Shown here one piece after another: positions 23,201-64,000 of a stretch of 64,000 nucleotides of DNA. The translations under genes and the position numbers were made by a program. The first letter of the stretch is position 1. Every line of letters begins with the position of its first letter. The notes below the pieces were generated by a model. That model did not search any database. It was not told where the DNA came from and worked only from the letters and a program-made list of their open reading frames with translations. Source of the stretch: Linepithema humile (lineage: Eukaryota > Arthropoda > Insecta > Hymenoptera > Formicidae). The stretch covers positions 30,842,764-30,906,763 of the forward strand of contig NC_090129.1 of the NCBI RefSeq assembly GCF_040581485.1, in the 5' to 3' direction.

Positions 23201-24405
23201 ACGTGGAAATAAAAGGTCGACACGTTTGCAGCCCGAAAGAAGTCTTTGATCGTCTTTTTCTTCGCTAATATTTTCTCTTTTTTTTTTTTTTTTTTTTCAG
23301 AACAATTATCGGGCCGCAAAGTGCATTGACCGTATACGAGGATTGACGCCGCTCGACCCGAGATGCAACCGAATCCGAGGATCGGAGTAAACCGAGACCC
23401 GCGCATCCGTGGTCCGCACACGCACATTTGAATATAATTAACAATATCGTCTATGTATAATATCTGAGGACACGCGCGTGCGGACGACGGCGACGAGTCG
23501 ACTTTAAATATATATATATAATATATATTTCGATATCGGTCATCTCAAACGACGTCGGGTACATTGACGATATTTTGCATTTTTTTTTTTTTTTCTTGTC
23601 CGAAAGCCTACCGAAAGTGAGAAGGTGAAGAAGTGAAAACACGCTGATATTAGAACTTCCCAGCAGCTCTGGCGGATTTACAAGGCTCGGAACCGGTGAG
23701 AGAATAGTTCGCTTATACAAATAAAACCTTAGTATGTATATATCGACACACACGGACAAGAATATAAACTTTGCGGCGCGAGACTGTCTGGTCGACGCTG
23801 TTCTTCGCGTCGGGTCAGCTGTGCGACTCGCAGGGAAGCCTCGATTTTAAACGTTAACTCTAACGACAGAATCGATCTAGAACGAATGTTTTTCTCAATT
23901 TTCTCAAACGCCAAGATAATCTCTAATAATTCTTTTTCTCTTTTCCTTCATTAATCGTAAATCAAGCTCTTTCATCGTTCTCTGCTAATCAAAAAGCGAC
24001 TAGTTATAAATAAACACTTTCTTTGTTAGATTCATAATCTGCGATATATATAAGTTCTATTTTTTTACCAAGTTCTTATTTTTCCAAGATTTTAACTCAA
24101 GATTTAATAAACAAAGTATGTTTTTTTTTTTTTTTTAATAAAAATACTAAGAAAATGGTTTCTTGTAAGATTTTTGTCGAGAGAAAAGCCACTCCAAAGT
24201 TTGTCGAAGAGCTCCGTTGTTAAAGTTAAAGTTCGAGGATTCCGGGGTAACAACCTGCACACACTCTTTCAGCCGGGATCGTCCCGTGAAACGACCCTCG
24301 AGCTATCGCAGCACAAGTCGTCCGTCTTCGTTAGTTGAACCGCGTTAAGACGTAATCGTCGGAGGTACAGCTACGCGATACTTCTTTTTATATATATATA
24401 TAAAT

Positions 24406-24438
<33 letters not shown>

Positions 24439-25706
24439 AAAAAGATAAATATATATATATATCTTTTAAATACACTGCGCGAGAGAAATGCGTTTTCAAG
24501 TACATAGATACAATATAAGAACCGCGTTAATGGCGCATAAAAATATTCTCGATGCTCCTCTCGGTTAATAAGGGACGGGATGACTCGCGCGACACTTTGC
24601 CGATGATGAGTGAAGAAGGAAACGGAAACGAAGTAGAGTATGACGAGATGACGCGATCGCGAATGACAACGATGGCGGAAATACGTGTGTGTGTGTGTGT
24701 GTGTGTATAGATGTGTGTTTTAAAAGTGTACGTGTGTGTATCAAGGATATGAGGGATATTTGATCTCGAGTCACAATCGAGCATCGACTCTCTCTCTTTT
24801 CTCGAAGACACGGAGTCCTTATCACATCTAATTCTGCACCAAAAAGAAATCGAACAATCAACGATCAAAGCTAGAAGCAACAAATCACGAAAATATGATC
24901 GTTCGGACTAGCTCTACATCGTTATTTTCGGGAGATTCGCTTTACCAAAACCTAAAATCAATAGCGATAATCAAAAGCCCGCGTCAGTTTTGTGCATACC
25001 TAAGCGCGAAATGAGAAAAAAACTATTCGCGAACAGAAGCGTAATCGCGGCCTGAAACAAAAATCGCCAAGATTGGAGTACGTCGATGAGTATGTTGACG
25101 GCGAATTGAATTAAGACGAGCACGACAAGATGGGGAAGAGAATGACATCGTGAGAAGGTAAAGGTAGAGAGGACGAACGGTAACGATAATGGCAATGACG
25201 GTGCTTGTTCGGGAGTGTAATTATGGCCGTGCTTGCGTGTGTAGATTCGAAAATGTATCCGCGTGTGTGTGTGTTTGTGTGTCTGTGTGTATGTGTGTGT
25301 GTGTGTGTGTAACACAAAGGTATACGTAACAACAGCGCGTCTTTATTATTTGGCAGTGTAAGGCATATAGAGTGCTTAAGACTAGAACAAGGTGCAGTAA
25401 ATAGGCCTCTTAAAGCCTGGTTTTTTTTTCTTATTTTTTTTTTCCTTTTTTTCAAACGAAGTTCCTATCATATAATATTATACGGACCTAAAGAGAACTC
25501 TGCTTTACTTAAACTCTGCTTTTTCTCATTTTCATCGTTAATCCTCGTAAATGTGACCGATGACGGCGTAATAACTTGACTTTGGGTACTTCGAAGACTC
25601 GAAAACATTTTCCCTTCTTTTTCATTTTCTTTACTTAACGTACTTCTGTGTGATCCTGCCGTTTTACCATTTCTTTTCCTCCTCTCTACATTCGGCGTAT
25701 TTCTCC

Positions 25707-25710
<4 letters not shown>

Positions 25711-25797
<87 letters not shown>
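25711..25797. repeat. (CT)n microsatellite, 87 bp
   Basis: Essentially uninterrupted CT dinucleotides, followed by further CT-rich sequence to about 25855. It is the longest CT tract in the window. Confidence 0.97.
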
Positions 25798-25802
<5 letters not shown>

Positions 25803-26237
25803 CTCCCTCATTCTCTCTCTCTCTTTCGCTCTTTCTTTCTCTCTCTCTCTCTCCACTATCACGAAAGGGCGCCTGAGAAACGAACAGAAGCTAAAACTAC
25901 AAAATACGGCTACTGACTTCATGGAGATGTGACTTCGTACACACGTTTACACGCTAATCTCTATCATTTGGCAGCGGTCTTGCACTTAAAAACGTAAAAC
26001 TTACACGACGAAGTATAATAAACCTATATTGCCAAAGTTTACGCCGCGGGGTCCGGTGGCGGTTCTCGATTATAATCGCGTAATCGAGCGATCGCGAAAT
26101 CTACCCCTCCCCTCCCGCCCCCTCTGCCTTTCTTTCATCCCTGTTTCCTTCCGCGCGTACTTTTTATTTCGTCCTTCGCTCTCGCGCAACGTGAAGAAAC
26201 GCATTTCATCGCAATCACGAGATACGGATTATCTCTC

Positions 26238-26274
<37 letters not shown>

Positions 26275-28125
26275 GTGATATATATTTATATAATTATATT
26301 TATATATATATATTTCTTTACGTGGCGTATATATATATGTATAAACATATACATACATACGCGCCTCGTACACGTGGAATCGATAGAATCCTGAGAATAA
26401 CATCGTAGTCACAGGATGAACGAGAGTTTCTTTTCTGTTTTTTTTTTTTTTTTTTTTTTTCCTTTTCCGTTTTAATCTGCACCGGCGTACCCAAGAGAGG
26501 GTGAAACTACTCCTCTTCCGTTTAGGTCGCTTTAGGTCCCTCGGCGATGAAGCGATTGTAACGATTAGTCGGTTAAACGCGATTCGTATCTTCGATCGTA
26601 AGTATTATCGCCCGCTCGCGTGTGTCCGTCCCATTTTCCCGATCTCTGCGGAGATGCACGTGCGTCCTCCGTGCGCAACCGTCGTTCCGTCTTTTATCTT
26701 CGATTTTTTGTTCGCTATATAAATATATCGCTAAAGCACGTGTGCAGCGCGGTGTGATTACTGTCTTTACTGTCAGGATCGTCGTATCGATTTAAGCGTA
26801 ATATAATGGCAATGTCGTGGCGATCGATTCCGTAATCTACGACCTTTTCGGCAAAGAAGAAGAATTTGCGGTGCGACTTCTCGTAACATTTCCCCCGCCG
26901 TCCCTTTCTCTTCCCCGACCTCTAGAATTACGCCTTTTCTCGTACGTTACAACGCTAACGCTAGGAAACAAATTGCATTCACACACACCTGTTCTTCGCT
27001 TCTGTCCTCCTTCCACGGACTCTCTTCTTTTGGTAAGGCACCCCCAGAGTATATTCTCACGGAAGTATTAGAGTAATACAAACTAGTGACTAGATCATCC
27101 TTAAGTCGCGCGCAAGAGAGAGATCGGGAGAGCGACAAAGGGAAAGAGAAAGAATCGCGAAGGGAGAGAAGAGAAGGAGAAGGTAACTTCTCAGAGAAGG
27201 AGAGAAAAGAAAGGGGTGAAAGGGTGGTCATCGGAAAAATATTTCGACACGAAAAGAAAGGCGGAGAGAGAAAGAGAGAGAGAAAGGGAGAAAGAACGAA
27301 AAAAAAGTTCTGAGAGAGAGAAAGAGATTGTCCTTCGCGGCGAAGGAAAAACAAGAGAACCAGAAATTGAAGGAAGAAGCAGCGCGAAGGGATAAAGAAT
27401 TTTTTGGAAAAAAAACAAAAAAAACGGGGTACTAACTATATCTACATTTAAACGTTTTGAATCTCGACTCTTTCTCTTTTTCTCTTTCTCTCCCCCTCTC
27501 CCTGTCCCTGATTTCTGTGTCCTTTTCTTTCCTCCTCTTTTTTTCTACCCTTCCGCGTCCCCCCTCATGCGGTCGTCGTCGCGCTTCTTCCACACAGCGG
27601 TGCGTCAAGGAACGAAAGGTGACTTCGACAAACACGCGCACACACACACACACACACGCGCGCGCACACGATAAGAGAGAGAGAAAAAACACGAAGAAAA
27701 TAGAAACAAAAAAAAAAAAAAGAGACGCAAGAGACGGTGGTACGGTGAAGAAACGTAAGGGGAGGCGCGCGTATAACAACGAAACTGCGTATAGGAGGCA
27801 GTGGTGCGTTACTTTGGTAATATTTGTAATTGATGCTTCGCACGGATCCAGCGGGGGTCGTTTCTCGCTCGCGAAGACGAAGGGGGGACCGTCCCCCCGT
27901 TCCTCCCGACCACGACGCGACCCCCGGTTCGCCGCGCGCCGTTTTTCTTCCATCGGACTCAGGAACCCCTCGCTCTGCTCCTTCTCTCTCCCCGTACCGC
28001 CCCCCTCCCTCTCTCTCCTATACACTTTCTCACGGTCCCCCCTCTCGTCCTGCGAGCCCCCTGCTCTCTCTCTGTGAGCGACCGACGGCCACGGAGAGAC
28101 GACGAGCGCGAGAGGGTGGCGAAGA

Positions 28126-28142
28126 CGTCGTCGTCGCCGTCG

Positions 28143-28184
<42 letters not shown>
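28126..28184. repeat. (GTC)n trinucleotide repeat
   Basis: About 19 GTC units (GAC on the minus strand), with one or two GCC variants, starting 74 nt beyond the stop codon of the PMCA ETAV terminal exon. It would therefore be in that transcript's 3' UTR. Confidence 0.9.
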
Positions 28185-28258
28185 GCGTGCTCGTAGTACT
28201 GGTAGTTGTGATAGTAGTAGTAGTAGGCGTCGCTACTGACGACGCGGCGGCGTCGTCT

Positions 28259-64000
<35,742 letters not shown>

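Larger units (their letters stand above)
17298..28258. other. 11-kb gene-poor convergent region (3' UTRs and microsatellites)
   Basis: No recognisable coding exon. It lies between the ends of EXOSC7 (plus) and PMCA (minus), so parts are expected to be their 3' UTRs; the minus-strand PMCA UTR may be long. The content is CT microsatellites (20172-20230, 25711-25797, about 26233-26272), TG tracts (24685-24706, about 25261-25310), TA blocks (about 18571-18617, 24391-24468), T/A runs and CpG-rich patches (about 22600-23200, 27850-28180). Long open frames at 27457-28077 and 27830-28450 are low-complexity Ser/Arg/Val-rich translations of repeats, not genes. Confidence 0.5.

Overview
This window reads as nuclear DNA of an insect, probably a hymenopteran such as an ant. 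The support is short spliced genes, CpG-rich but low-complexity noncoding DNA, dense CT/GA and TA microsatellites, and proteins that fit insect orthologues. No bacterial, viral or organellar gene content is seen. The species assignment is inference.

Layout: 1-4885 has no recognisable gene. 4886-8360 (copy A) and 10283-13745 (copy B) are a recent direct duplication. Each copy carries, on the minus strand, a two-exon secreted single-Kunitz-domain gene with a 150-bp hAT-like MITE in its intron, and a foldback element enclosing a 223-bp exon-like ORF. Each copy also carries, on the plus strand, the promoter region and 8-nt first coding exon of NDUFB6. Between the copies lie a ~30-unit palindromic 43-bp satellite (8359-9650) and 0.6 kb of unique DNA. 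Copy B continues into the rest of NDUFB6 (to 14529), a complex I accessory subunit. EXOSC7/RRP42, an RNase PH-type core subunit of the RNA exosome, follows in six exons (15213-17297).

From 17298 to 28258 there is about 11 kb without a recognisable gene, probably holding the convergent 3' UTRs. From 28259 to beyond 64000, on the minus strand, lies the 3' part of a plasma-membrane Ca2+-ATPase (PMCA/ATP2B) gene. The catalytic and membrane exons are compact (61246-64000). The calmodulin-binding helix is split: its first half is at 57324-57456, and its second half is supplied by one of two far-apart terminal exons, at 45401-45946 (ending ETSI) or 28259-28480 (ending ETAV). A 69-bp in-phase cassette exon (53419-53487) could be inserted between the halves. 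The long introns contain microsatellites and a few weak exon-like patches.

The genes do not form one pathway; they are ordinary neighbours. The most unusual parts are the satellite-interrupted duplication that gives NDUFB6 a second promoter/first exon, the diverging fate of the two Kunitz copies, and the alternative 3' architecture of PMCA. I found no convincing new multi-gene system. All splice models are manual readings of frame, splice sites and remembered family similarity; no search was run.
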